This document shows positions 6,088 through 11,572 of a stretch of DNA of 26,214 nucleotides, piece by piece (the first letter of the stretch is position 1; the number at the start of each line of letters is the position of its first letter). The notes below the pieces were generated by a model. The model was not told where the DNA came from. It saw only the letters and a list, made by a program, of their open reading frames with translations, and made no database searches. A program made the translations under genes and the position numbers. Source of the stretch: a virus; IMG/VR virus record IMGVR_UViG_3300032245_000466, positions 1-26,214 of that record; one strand, 5' to 3'.

Positions 6088-6305
6088 TGCTGCCCCCTTG
6101 CGCGGATGGCGGCGGCAACGCCCAGTCCGTCCAGTCCCGCATCTGCCGCAGCACCTCCTGCAATCGCACACGCCTCGCGCTCGGCTGCGGCGACAAGGGC
6201 GGCAAAACGTTCAAGTGCGTCCGCAAACTTTGTGTAGTCTGTGCCAAGTCCGTACACATCAATGTGGGATTGATGCGCCAGCTTGATGATGTCGTCGCGG
6301 TTCAT
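6084..6305 (-). CDS. 'EREAC/AIRARG' family protein, 73 aa (copy 3)
   Basis: MNRDDIIKLAHQSHIDVYGL, then ALERFAALVAAAEREACAIA and a C-terminal AAAIRARGQQ. It is a minimal version of the family: shared N-terminus, central ERFAALVAAAEREAC and tail with little between. ATGA overlaps on both sides. Function unknown. Confidence 0.78.
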   Translation of the reverse strand: MNRDDIIKLAHQSHIDVYGLGTDYTKFADALERFAALVAAAEREACAIAGGAAADAGLDGLGVAAAIRARGQQ

Positions 6306-6604
6306 GCTTCTCCCTTCGCTGCGGCGATAGCGGCGCGGGCTTTCTGGCTCATGCCGTATTGAGCGTAGTCCTCCAGCGCCTCCAGCAGTTGCGCGTTGAT
6401 GGCTTGCAGCTTGTCGCAGCGGGCCACCTCCACATCTGCGATGTCCGACCAGCGTTTCTCTCGGGCGAGAAGTTCTTCGTTCAGTTCGTGCAGGCGGCGC
6501 AGTTCGGCGGCGGCTTGCTCATGCAACACAGCCACCGGAAATTGCCACTTGGTTTCATCAAGGTAATCAGCCAGCCGCAGGGCTTCGGGTTGTTGGGTGG
6601 TCAT
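6302..6604 (-). CDS. Ea22-like helical phage protein, 100 aa
   Basis: MTTQQPEALRLADYLDETKW, then HEQAAAELRRLHELNEELLA and a C-terminal QKARAAIAAAKGEA. Long amphipathic helices with heptad-like leucines predict a coiled coil. The PEALRLAD...AAAELRRLHE pattern is typical of small phage proteins annotated Ea22-like in Burkholderiales phages; the biochemical role is unknown. ATGA overlaps on both sides. Confidence 0.75.
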   Translation of the reverse strand: MTTQQPEALRLADYLDETKWQFPVAVLHEQAAAELRRLHELNEELLAREKRWSDIADVEVARCDKLQAINAQLLEALEDYAQYGMSQKARAAIAAAKGEA

Positions 6605-6729
6605 TTTTGCTCCTCAATGTGGCACTCGCCCGGCCCCTTGATGCAGACGTAGTAGTCAATCACATTTAACGCGCCGAGTACGAACAACATCAAGTGAAAG
6701 CAGCCGACGACGGCAAAAAACTCTTTCAT
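6601..6729 (-). CDS. 42-aa membrane protein
   Basis: MKEFFAVVGCFHLMLFVLGA gives a short basic/acidic start and one hydrophobic span, followed by a soluble tail (LNVIDYYVCIKGPGECHIEE) with two cysteines. Purine-rich GGTGGGGA precedes the ATG, the start overlaps the 22-aa gene's stop, and the stop overlaps the next start (ATGA). A small single-span protein of unknown role. Confidence 0.65.
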   Translation of the reverse strand: MKEFFAVVGCFHLMLFVLGALNVIDYYVCIKGPGECHIEEQK

Positions 6730-6794
6730 TCCCCACCCCCGATCCCGTGCTTGCGTTCACGGCGCAGCACTTCTGCGAATGGCTTCAGTCCCAT
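6726..6794 (-). CDS. 22-aa micro-ORF
   Basis: MGLKPFAEVLRRERKHG with a glycine-rich end. GGAG lies five bases before the ATG, it overlaps the upstream gene's end by 10 bases, and its stop forms ATGA with the next start. Those three signals make translation plausible despite the size. It could be a short regulatory peptide or only a coupling leader for the 42-aa membrane protein. Confidence 0.45.
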   Translation of the reverse strand: MGLKPFAEVLRRERKHGIGGGE

Positions 6795-6889
6795 ATCAGC
6801 TCCACGATCTCATTGATCACCACCACGGCAACAGCCACGGCAGACCAGAACTTGAGGTTGAACATCACATCATCCCAGTCGTCTTTCAT
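6785..6889 (-). CDS. 34-aa membrane protein
   Basis: MKDDWDDVMFNLKFWSAVAV continues into a valine-rich hydrophobic span (AVAVAVVVINEIVEL) and ends IWD. The very acidic N-terminus and single span resemble other phage micro-membrane proteins. Its ATG overlaps the stop of the Rap1a-like gene (ATGA at 6886-6889). Role unknown. Confidence 0.62.
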   Translation of the reverse strand: MKDDWDDVMFNLKFWSAVAVAVVVINEIVELIWD

Positions 6890-7215
6890 AGCGGCCTCCC
6901 AGCGGGGCGATCAGGACAGGGCCAAGTGGCCTTGAGCACACGATTGATCAAGATGTCCGCAGACTGATGCCTCTGCGCTGGGACATTGATCAGGTAGTTC
7001 CTGACCATGTCTTGCAACTGCCCCGCGGTGACATTGGGAGGGGCGCAATGCAGTATGCCAAGGCCCGTGTCAGCCACACCCATGATGTAGCCCATCGCTG
7101 CTCCCTGCTCGTAATACGATGAGGAGTTATCAATCCGCGACAGCAGTTTGTTGCCATCAACGAACTCAGCGTGAGCAGGGCCAACAAAGGCAAGAGTCAG
7201 CAGGAGTCGTTTCAT
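6886..7215 (-). CDS. Rap1a/Tai immunity-family secreted protein
   Basis: 109 aa with a signal peptide (MKRLLLTLAFVGPAHA, cleavage after AHA). The mature part shows the Rap1a/Tai pattern: FVDGNKLLSRI, YIMGVADTGLGILHCAPPN, VTAGQLQDMVRNYLINVPAQ, RHQSADILINRVL and a terminal WPCP. The two cysteines probably form the family's disulfide. Family members in bacteria neutralise type VI amidase effectors in the periplasm; phage copies are of unknown use, perhaps protecting the cell wall or blocking competitors. ATGA overlaps on both sides. Confidence 0.78.
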   Translation of the reverse strand: MKRLLLTLAFVGPAHAEFVDGNKLLSRIDNSSSYYEQGAAMGYIMGVADTGLGILHCAPPNVTAGQLQDMVRNYLINVPAQRHQSADILINRVLKATWPCPDRPAGRPL

Positions 7216-7415
7216 TTGCGGGCCTCCAGCATGGCGTCTGCATATTCATAGGACACTTTCGCTGCTTCCCATGGGCTGTAGTCCTCACAAGCCGTAGCCA
7301 GTACTTTGGCGGCAAAGTAGTCGCGCAGGGTCATGCCTTGGCTGTGCCCGCTGGGGCTGATGCCGTTGGCGTATTGATTGGTCGGGTAGGCGGGGCCTCC
7401 AGTTTTGTCAGTCAT
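7212..7415 (-). CDS. Small 'MTLRDYFAAK' phage protein, 67 aa
   Basis: MTDKTGGPAYPTNQYANGIS, a GMTLRDYFAAKVLATACEDY core and a final AYEYADAMLEARK-like helix (VSYEYADAMLEARK). This architecture (GGxAYP...GMTLRDYFAAKAL...A..DAMLxAR) is very common in phages of Proteobacteria and has no established function. ATGA overlap with both neighbours. Confidence 0.82.
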   Translation of the reverse strand: MTDKTGGPAYPTNQYANGISPSGHSQGMTLRDYFAAKVLATACEDYSPWEAAKVSYEYADAMLEARK

Positions 7416-7612
7416 AGAACCTCCACAGTAATTCGATACGCCTTGCCGTATCGGTCTTCAACATCAATCGTCTGGCGACCCGTCATCTGCTCGCCGTCGC
7501 GCTCCCATTTGGCGCGGGAGACGCTGGACAAGATCTTCTCGTAGTCCAGCGTCTTGATGTCGCCAACGATTAGGTTGGCGATGTAGTTGGTGTAGCCAAG
7601 GAACTCAAACAT
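7412..7612 (-). CDS. Hypothetical protein, 66 aa
   Basis: Starts MFEFLGYTNYIANLIVGDIK; a helical middle (DYEKILSSVSRAKWERDGEQ) and a strand-rich end (RQTIDVEDRYGKAYRITVEV). I chose 7612 over the in-frame ATG at 7645 because the 59-aa gene upstream already occupies 7613-7645 in another frame, and starts here overlap by only 8 bases. No known family. Confidence 0.65.
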   Translation of the reverse strand: MFEFLGYTNYIANLIVGDIKTLDYEKILSSVSRAKWERDGEQMTGRQTIDVEDRYGKAYRITVEVL

Positions 7613-7784
7613 CGCTGGTCTCAACCAACTTGCTAAGTTGGTCAATCAGCAACTGCGCCTGCTCCTTGGTGAGGATCACATTAGCGCCCCCGTTTTGCAG
7701 TTGGATCGACAACCAGATGTCCTCATCAAAGGTTGAGACATAGACATGGTCGTAGGGCTTGGTGGTGGAGATGGTGGTGTTCAT
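7605..7784 (-). CDS. Hypothetical protein, 59 aa
   Basis: MNTTISTTKPYDHVYVSTFD, a strand (EDIWLSIQLQNGGANVILTK) and an amphipathic helix (EQAQLLIDQLSKLVETSDV). It fills the gap between 7612 and 7787 without any other reading frame. The DNA encoding QLSKLV contains a perfect 8-bp inverted repeat (ACCAACTT-GCT-AAGTTGGT, about 7624-7642), which may be chance. Function unknown. Confidence 0.7.
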   Translation of the reverse strand: MNTTISTTKPYDHVYVSTFDEDIWLSIQLQNGGANVILTKEQAQLLIDQLSKLVETSDV

Positions 7785-7786
7785 GA

Positions 7787-8080
7787 TTAGCGAGAGGTGG
7801 TTTTGACGCTGAACACGGCAGAGATGCTGGTGTTCTCAATGATCACATCCTCGGGGATGTTGCAGACCTTGGCGATGGCCTTCCAGTCAGTCACGCGGCG
7901 GTGGGCCTCAACCACGGTAGCCTTGAAGAGGTTGCCCTCGACCACCTTTGCGCCGCCAGCGGTAGCGGCATCTTTGATGGCATCCTTGATTGCGTCAGCC
8001 TTGGCGGTCAGCTCGGCGATCTGAGCCAGCAGCATGCCCAGTTGATCAACTTGGGTCAGGGCGATGTCGTTTGCGTTCAT
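7787..8080 (-). CDS. Coiled-coil phage protein, 97 aa
   Basis: MNANDIALTQVDQLGMLLAQ begins a long helix (IAELTAKADAIKDAIKDAAT) followed by AGGAKVVEGNLFKATVVEAH and RRVTDWKAIAKVCNIPEDVI, then a strand-rich end. The 'EG..FKATVVEAHRRVTDWK.IA' part is frequent in phage proteins of unknown function. GGAG lies nine bases before the start. First gene downstream of the promoter/operator at 8121-8150, so probably the head of the leftward accessory operon. Confidence 0.8.
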   Translation of the reverse strand: MNANDIALTQVDQLGMLLAQIAELTAKADAIKDAIKDAATAGGAKVVEGNLFKATVVEAHRRVTDWKAIAKVCNIPEDVIIENTSISAVFSVKTTSR

Positions 8081-8120
8081 GTGAATTCTCCGTATCGGTC
8101 CTGCGGATTGCAGTGAGGGA

Positions 8121-8150
8121 ATTCTAACGCTAAGTTAAAGAACAATGCAA
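8121..8150 (-). promoter_or_regulatory. Promoter with TAAC-N5-GTTA operator
   Basis: On the minus strand TTGCAT (8150-8145), an 18-base spacer and TAGAAT (8126-8121) predict a start near 8114, 34 bases before the 97-aa gene. TAACGCTAAGTTA (8125-8137 on the plus strand) covers the edge of the -10 and half the spacer. The same operator/-10 arrangement occurs at 11534-11563. Nothing else is seen in the 95-base gap 8081-8175. Confidence 0.6.
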
Positions 8151-8175
8151 TAACCCTACAAAAATGTGGGGGATT

Positions 8176-8469
8176 TTACGATGTTTCTCCTTTTAGCAAC
8201 GCCTTGGTGTCCTCCAGCAGGTCGGCCTCAGTAAAGCCCCAATGCTTCGGGAAGCCCTTGGTTCCCAGGCCATGGGCCCCCGTCTTGCCCCTGTGATGCT
8301 CAGGGCACAAGGGGATCACATCCCAGTTGCTCGAGCGCCTAGCGCCCCCCACCCCAGCCCTAGGGTGATGCAGCTCCGCTGGGGTGCCTTCGTAGCCCAT
8401 ACGCCGGCAGACGGCGCAGCCCAGCTCTGCCACCGCGTTCATGTGTTTGCGCTCTGCAATTGTGGTCAC
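8176..8469 (-). CDS. HNH nuclease, Ref-like (RecA-dependent)
   Basis: 97 aa. CAVCRRMG (residues 18-25), ELHHPR (around 32-37), WDVIPLCPEHHRGKTGAHGL (around 49-68) form a zinc-binding HNH fold with the second Cys pair incomplete (LCPEHH). The GLGTKGFPKHWGFTEADLL end matches the P1 Ref family, RecA-dependent nucleases that cut in displacement loops. Next to RusA and the initiator it fits recombination or D-loop processing. It overlaps the upstream gene by ATGA. A generic HNH endonuclease is the alternative. Confidence 0.82.
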   Translation of the reverse strand: MTTIAERKHMNAVAELGCAVCRRMGYEGTPAELHHPRAGVGGARRSSNWDVIPLCPEHHRGKTGAHGLGTKGFPKHWGFTEADLLEDTKALLKGETS

Positions 8470-8810
8470 ACTGTCATCCTGTGCTCGGTGCGCTTGGAGG
8501 CCTCCTGTGAGCGCCAGACCTCGATCCTGGCCTCCGCGGCAATCAGCATCCAGCGCAGCTTCTCCTCGGCCTCTACAGCCTGCCGCAGGGCCTCGAGGTG
8601 CTGCTTGTAGCTGGGGTGGGAGTACGCCTCCCTCTCCTGGGCGTTGGCAGCCTCATAGCCCCCGACTAGGGCATCTTTCATGAGCTGGGACTTCAGGCTC
8701 TTGCGGTACTCCTCGAGGTAGATCCTGTTGGCCTTGGCCTGGGCGTACTCGCTGGCCTTGGCGATCATGTAGTCAACCGCGGCTTGCGGGTCGATCATCT
8801 TGTCACTCAT
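8466..8810 (-). CDS. Helical conserved phage protein, 114 aa
   Basis: MSDKMIDPQAAVDYMIAKAS, EYAQAKANRIYLEEYRKSLK, SQLMKDAL, HPSYKQHLEALRQAVEAEEK and LRWMLIAAEARIEVWRSQEA describe three to four long helices. This sequence type travels with RusA and SSB genes in many phages, suggesting a part in replication or recombination, but no function is established. The start at 8810 is preferred because it overlaps the end of rusA by only 8 bases. Confidence 0.72.
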   Translation of the reverse strand: MSDKMIDPQAAVDYMIAKASEYAQAKANRIYLEEYRKSLKSQLMKDALVGGYEAANAQEREAYSHPSYKQHLEALRQAVEAEEKLRWMLIAAEARIEVWRSQEASKRTEHRMTV

Positions 8811-9165
8811 ACGAAATCTCCAGATCAACCACCAGCATCGGCGGGTCACACTTGTAGACCCGGCGAATGGTGATGGGCTCAAAAATCTTGTCGTTCACCC
8901 CCAGAGCCATCGCCATGGCATCCAAGCCTGCTTTGCTCGCAGCCAGCAGGTTGTCCGCGTCCCGATGGCGCCCGTCAGGCATCCGGTAGGTCAGGGTCAG
9001 GGCAATGGACTTGGGGTTTTGCAAGCGCTGCTTGACCTGATCAATGGTCAAGATCCCGCAGATGTGCTTGTAGTCCATCTTCTTTTTGTAGACGGAACCC
9101 CAGTGCTTGCCCGCAGCCCGATTGGGGAACAGCTCTGCCGGCGGGAAGTCCAGCTCAATCCTCAT
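8803..9165 (-). CDS. rusA: RusA-like Holliday junction resolvase
   Basis: 120 aa. The N-terminal LDFPPAELFPNRAAGKHWGS (residues 5-24) and the catalytic stretch RHRDADNLLAASKAGLDAMA (about 66-85) followed by ALGVNDKIFEPITIRRVY match RusA. The acidic triad would be supplied by the Asp residues of DADN, GLDA and GVNDK. RusA dimers cut four-way junctions produced during replication and recombination, clearing DNA for packaging. ATGA overlap with 9162-9449. Confidence 0.85.
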   Translation of the reverse strand: MRIELDFPPAELFPNRAAGKHWGSVYKKKMDYKHICGILTIDQVKQRLQNPKSIALTLTYRMPDGRHRDADNLLAASKAGLDAMAMALGVNDKIFEPITIRRVYKCDPPMLVVDLEISYE

Positions 9166-9449
9166 TGGCGCTGGCTCGGGATGCGGTTAAGGATGGCCTC
9201 TGCGGCGTTTTTGAGGGCGGTATGGAACTCACCCTCTTCCTCCTCTGCCGCGAGCGCTAGCACGATCTCAGCGCAGGCCTGACGCTCAATCATCACAGCT
9301 TGGCGGCTGGTCTCAATCGCCACCGCCATGATCTCGGCCTTCGCCTGGGCCATGGTCTCCATGAACTCCTTCTCAGTGAACAGCGTCTGCCCAGCACCGG
9401 CGCCCAGCAGGAAGCGCTTTTGAAAATCACTTAGTTCCACTTTTGACAT
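9162..9449 (-). CDS. Helical protein distantly like the EREAC family, 95 aa
   Basis: MSKVELSDFQKRFLLGAGAG, then TEKEFMETMAQAKAEIMAVA and IERQACAEIVLALAAEEEEG with NAAEAILNR at the end. The ERQACAEIV...AAEAILNR arrangement echoes the ER-AC...AIRARG proteins elsewhere in the window. GGAG is eight bases before the start. It overlaps the upstream gene by 23 bases. Function unknown. Confidence 0.7.
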   Translation of the reverse strand: MSKVELSDFQKRFLLGAGAGQTLFTEKEFMETMAQAKAEIMAVAIETSRQAVMIERQACAEIVLALAAEEEEGEFHTALKNAAEAILNRIPSQRQ

Positions 9450-9723
9450 TTGCTCTCTCCTTGTTCATCCTGTTAATCAAGTCTTGCAGGGCATCATCCC
9501 CCCGCTTCTTTCCGATGTCACTCTTTACTTTTTCCCACCATGACTGCGCGAGCGCGGACCCAACCTCGCCAGTCTTCGCTCGGTGGCGGGCTATCCACTC
9601 TCTGGCTTCGCAGTCCCTCATGTGCTCCCAAGTCTCCGGTGACATGGAGGGCACGGAAGATGGAGGACGAGCCAACATCACGCCCTTCACGGGCGGCGTC
9701 GAGGATCGCTTTGGCTTGCTCAT
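9427..9723 (-). CDS. Tryptophan-rich conserved phage protein, 98 aa
   Basis: A proline-rich, probably disordered N-terminus (MSKPKRSSTPPVKGVMLARP) precedes ETWEHMRDCEAREWIARHRA and a WWEKVKSDIGKKRGDDALQD ... MNKER tail. The 'CEAREWI-RxRAK...WWE...I...RG...L...MNxER' pattern is a recurrent small phage family (DUF7696-like, from memory). Its function is not known. Start overlaps the zinc-finger gene's stop (ATGA). Confidence 0.75.
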   Translation of the reverse strand: MSKPKRSSTPPVKGVMLARPPSSVPSMSPETWEHMRDCEAREWIARHRAKTGEVGSALAQSWWEKVKSDIGKKRGDDALQDLINRMNKERANVKSGTK

Positions 9724-10028
9724 GATTCATGCTTGATCCCCAGGGCATCCCGCGCCAGCTTGCCGGCATAGATGCTGACCGGATCGCCCCGCTTTTGCTT
9801 GTCGATGATCCGCTTGGCCCAGGCCAAGGGGTCGTTGGGGTAGTCCTTGCGGATCTCGTAGTGCGGAGCGGCTTTGCAGTAGGCCTGATAGCACCCGAAG
9901 CACATCGCCCCATAGGCGCCTAGAGCCTCCCTGGAGGTCTGAGACTGGCATCTGTTGCACCGCAGGACTTCAGACCCGACCTCGAGCTTCTCGGACTCGT
10001 AGTTGCGCTTGGCAGTTTGGTAGCTCAT
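9720..10028 (-). CDS. CxxC zinc-finger phage protein, 102 aa
   Basis: After a basic helix (MSYQTAKRNYESEKLEVGSE), CNRCQSQTSREALGAYGAMC with FGCYQAYC gives a Cys4-type finger (CxxC ... CxxC). The C-terminal half is helical and basic (AWAKRIIDKQKRGDPVSIYA). It lies 1 base after the initiator's stop codon. Likely nucleic-acid binding or a replication accessory; that is inference from the finger and location. Confidence 0.75.
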   Translation of the reverse strand: MSYQTAKRNYESEKLEVGSEVLRCNRCQSQTSREALGAYGAMCFGCYQAYCKAAPHYEIRKDYPNDPLAWAKRIIDKQKRGDPVSIYAGKLARDALGIKHES

Positions 10029-10029
10029 C

Positions 10030-10812
10030 TCATTGATCCTTATGGTAGAAGCCCTCGATCACACGAGGGAACTTGCTGGGGTTGAACAAAAAGTCGATGT
10101 CGGCCTTCCAGTCCTTGGCCTTACCGGTCAGGAACTTGGACTGGCTGACCATGTCGAAGTACCACGCGAAGAACTCAAGGCCCTTTTCGCGGTCGAGCTT
10201 GTCAGCAGTAACAACCTCCCTCCAACGCGCAGAAATGGCCCTCTTACGGCTTTCGTTGACCACCGAGACCCTAGGTAGCATCGGCAGCTTCTCGTTGTAC
10301 AGAGCCACGATTTCCTCAGTCGGAGTAGCGGGGGTCAACGTCTCGCGTTGACGAGTACCGTTAGGTACTTCTATAGAAGAAGAAGATGAAGATGAAGATG
10401 AAGGGGTTGGATTTTGCTTATCCTCTTGGGCAACCTTGAGGTTAACCTTCCCCCCAACCAAGGAGGGGTTGCCACCCAGCTTTCCACCCTCTGCGCGAGC
10501 ATTTCTAATGCTTTCGTCCCTAATCATGCGCCTGGAGCACATGACCCCATCTTCGGTCACATCAAAGACTTTGGCCTGCCGCAACTCATCCAACCAACCT
10601 TCCACTTCTTCTAAGGTTGACCCAACCATGGATGCAAGGTTGATTGGAAGGATAACCTTGTTGCCAACCTTTAGATGGCCGTAGGGCGTGCCTTCGTGCA
10701 TGAAGCAGATCATGTCCATCCACAGACCTCTGGCTCCGATAGAGCAGGTGCGTAGAGCTGTATCCCGTAGCCAGTCGGACGGATAGAACTGAAAAGATGG
10801 GCGCTTCATCAT
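10030..10812 (-). CDS. Phage replication initiator-like protein
   Basis: 260 aa. The N-terminus (KRPSFQFYPSDWLRDTALRT, then ARGLWMDMICFMHEG) is the DUF1376/DnaD-like winged-helix start of phage replication proteins. Residues 40-80 continue the domain (NLASMVGSTLEEVEGWLDEL). A linker with nine consecutive serines (about 140-150) separates it from a helical C-terminus (WREVVTADKLDREKGLEFFA) that may bind the helicase or loader. The gene carries a cluster of AAGGTT hexamers and a purine tract, as lambda O carries its origin. ATG at 10812 or 10809; ATGA overlap upstream. Confidence 0.75.
   Translation of the reverse strand: MMKRPSFQFYPSDWLRDTALRTCSIGARGLWMDMICFMHEGTPYGHLKVGNKVILPINLASMVGSTLEEVEGWLDELRQAKVFDVTEDGVMCSRRMIRDESIRNARAEGGKLGGNPSLVGGKVNLKVAQEDKQNPTPSSSSSSSSSIEVPNGTRQRETLTPATPTEEIVALYNEKLPMLPRVSVVNESRKRAISARWREVVTADKLDREKGLEFFAWYFDMVSQSKFLTGKAKDWKADIDFLFNPSKFPRVIEGFYHKDQ
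10375..10671. repeat. Candidate replication origin: AAGGTT/AACCTT hexamers and purine tract
   Basis: Exact hexamers occur at 10432-10437, 10444-10449, 10596-10601, 10613-10618, 10636-10641, 10654-10659 and 10666-10671, in both orientations and in more than one reading frame. Next to them, 10375-10408 is a plus-strand purine tract built on GAAGAT repeats. The arrangement resembles lambda ori (iterons plus asymmetric tract inside gene O). Whether the initiator binds the hexamer is untested. Confidence 0.5.
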
Positions 10813-11042
10813 TGACCCCAGTCGAAGGAGTCAAGGACCTGCAAAACAAGGAAGCGCTCGCCGCCGGTGCTCTCAGACAGCCTGCGGGCCTCGCTAACAG
10901 CTACGTCACGAGATGGGTGGATGTAGGTGAACCGGAAGGCCTTCTGGTTGCGCGACTGGCGCATCACAACAAACTGGCCGGATAGATTTTCCAGGGGCGC
11001 AGCGCCTATAGGCCTGGACTTTTTGAGCGAAAGAGTCGCCAT
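10809..11042 (-). CDS. Hypothetical protein, 77 aa
   Basis: A basic start (MATLSLKKSRPIGAAPLENL), strands (SGQFVVMRQSRNQKAFRFTY) and a helix with SRDVAVSEARRLSEST, closing with ERFLVLQVLDSFDWGQ. GAGG lies seven bases before the ATG. The stop overlaps the initiator start, so they are coupled. No recognised family. Upstream, 11043-11142 has no gene; it holds several GTTAC/GTAAC half-sites (11052, 11067, 11097 areas). Confidence 0.72.
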   Translation of the reverse strand: MATLSLKKSRPIGAAPLENLSGQFVVMRQSRNQKAFRFTYIHPSRDVAVSEARRLSESTGGERFLVLQVLDSFDWGQ

Positions 11043-11141
11043 TTGAACCTCACGTTATCGGTCGCCGTTACAGGGAAAAGGATTGCGGCAGGACGGTAAC
11101 GAATCGTCTCTTCGGGAGCTACCCTAGCCGGTCCTAAAATT

Positions 11142-11168
11142 ATTATGCCAACTGCCTCGGATCGTCAA
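11142..11168 (-). promoter_or_regulatory. Weak candidate promoter for the replication operon
   Basis: On the minus strand TTGACG (11168-11163) and CATAAT (11147-11142) are good hexamers, but the spacer is only 15 bases. It lies at the end of the repressor gene and would drive the 77-aa gene and the initiator. Spacing makes it doubtful. Confidence 0.3.
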
Positions 11169-11364
11169 CAAAAATGTCTGGGCGCAGCTCTGCGCGGGTC
11201 ACAAGCCCCTGGGTGGCCTGCTCGATCTTGACCGCCATCTGAGGGCTGGGGCGCCGCTGGGCGTGGATCAGGAGGCTCATGTAGGTGGCGGTGATGCCAA
11301 GGTACTGAGCCATCTCAATCTTGGAGCCCCGCGGCTCCGTGGAGAAGTACTCTTCAAGCGTCAT
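11143..11364 (-). CDS. YdaS/Cro-like helix-turn-helix regulator
   Basis: 73 aa, starting MTLEEYFSTEPRGSKIEMAQ; YLGITATYMSLLIHAQRRPS is a helix-turn-helix and QMAVKIEQATQGLVTRAELR PD matches the conserved end of YdaS/Cro proteins (A..IE.AT.G.VTR.eLRPD). The start at 11364 is set by family length; a longer frame adds unrelated residues. It overlaps the leaderless gene by 11 bases. Being next to a divergent promoter with a palindromic operator, it probably represses one or both directions. Confidence 0.82.
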   Translation of the reverse strand: MTLEEYFSTEPRGSKIEMAQYLGITATYMSLLIHAQRRPSPQMAVKIEQATQGLVTRAELRPDIFVDDPRQLA

Positions 11365-11527
11365 TTTTTTTCCGTGCGTTCTCAATTGCCACCAGGGCGT
11401 CAGCAACGTGCTGGAGGGCCTCTTTTGCCTCTCTGATCGCCTTCTCATAGCGGCGCTCGAGCATCGCGTCGTGCAGGTTCTTGAGGGCCCTCTCGGCCAT
11501 CATCGTGGGATGAGCGTAATCAATCAT
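11354..11527 (-). CDS. 57-aa helical protein, probably translated leaderless
   Basis: MIDYAHPTMMAERALKNLHD, AMLERRYEKAIREAKEALQH, then VADALVAIENARKKNDA: two long amphipathic helices. There is no Shine-Dalgarno sequence before the ATG at 11527. The -10 hexamer TATAGT ends seven bases upstream, so transcription should begin at the A of ATG. It precedes the repressor gene in the same transcript. Function unknown; small helical proteins at this position may modulate the repressor, which is only a guess. Confidence 0.7.
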   Translation of the reverse strand: MIDYAHPTMMAERALKNLHDAMLERRYEKAIREAKEALQHVADALVAIENARKKNDA

Positions 11528-11533
11528 GGCCCG

Positions 11534-11563
11534 ACTATAACATGATGTTAAAAAGCAACACAA
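11534..11563 (-). promoter_or_regulatory. Leftward promoter for the repressor transcript
   Basis: TTGTGT (11563-11558), an 18-base spacer and TATAGT (11539-11534). The predicted +1 coincides with the ATG at 11527, giving a leaderless mRNA. The operator palindrome 11538-11550 overlaps the -10 edge, so occupancy would block it. Confidence 0.6.
11538..11550. promoter_or_regulatory. Operator palindrome TAACATGATGTTA
   Basis: A perfect 13-bp inverted repeat (TAACAT-G-ATGTTA) between the divergent promoters. It shares the TAAC-N5-GTTA form, and its place against the -10, with the site at 8125-8137. Probable binding site of the YdaS/Cro-like protein. Confidence 0.6.
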
Positions 11564-11572
11564 GAGAAATCT

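Noticed and set aside
7624-7642. Inverted repeat ACCAACTT-GCT-AAGTTGGT as a terminator or operator
   Set aside because: It lies inside the 59-aa coding region, has no T-run and does not match the other operators; may be chance.
8176-8469. Homing endonuclease
   Set aside because: The HNH sequence matches the Ref type, is in an operon with ATGA overlap, and does not interrupt any gene.
10375-10408. CRISPR-like or tandem-repeat array from the GAAGAT repeats
   Set aside because: Only a short microsatellite encoding serines, with no spacers.
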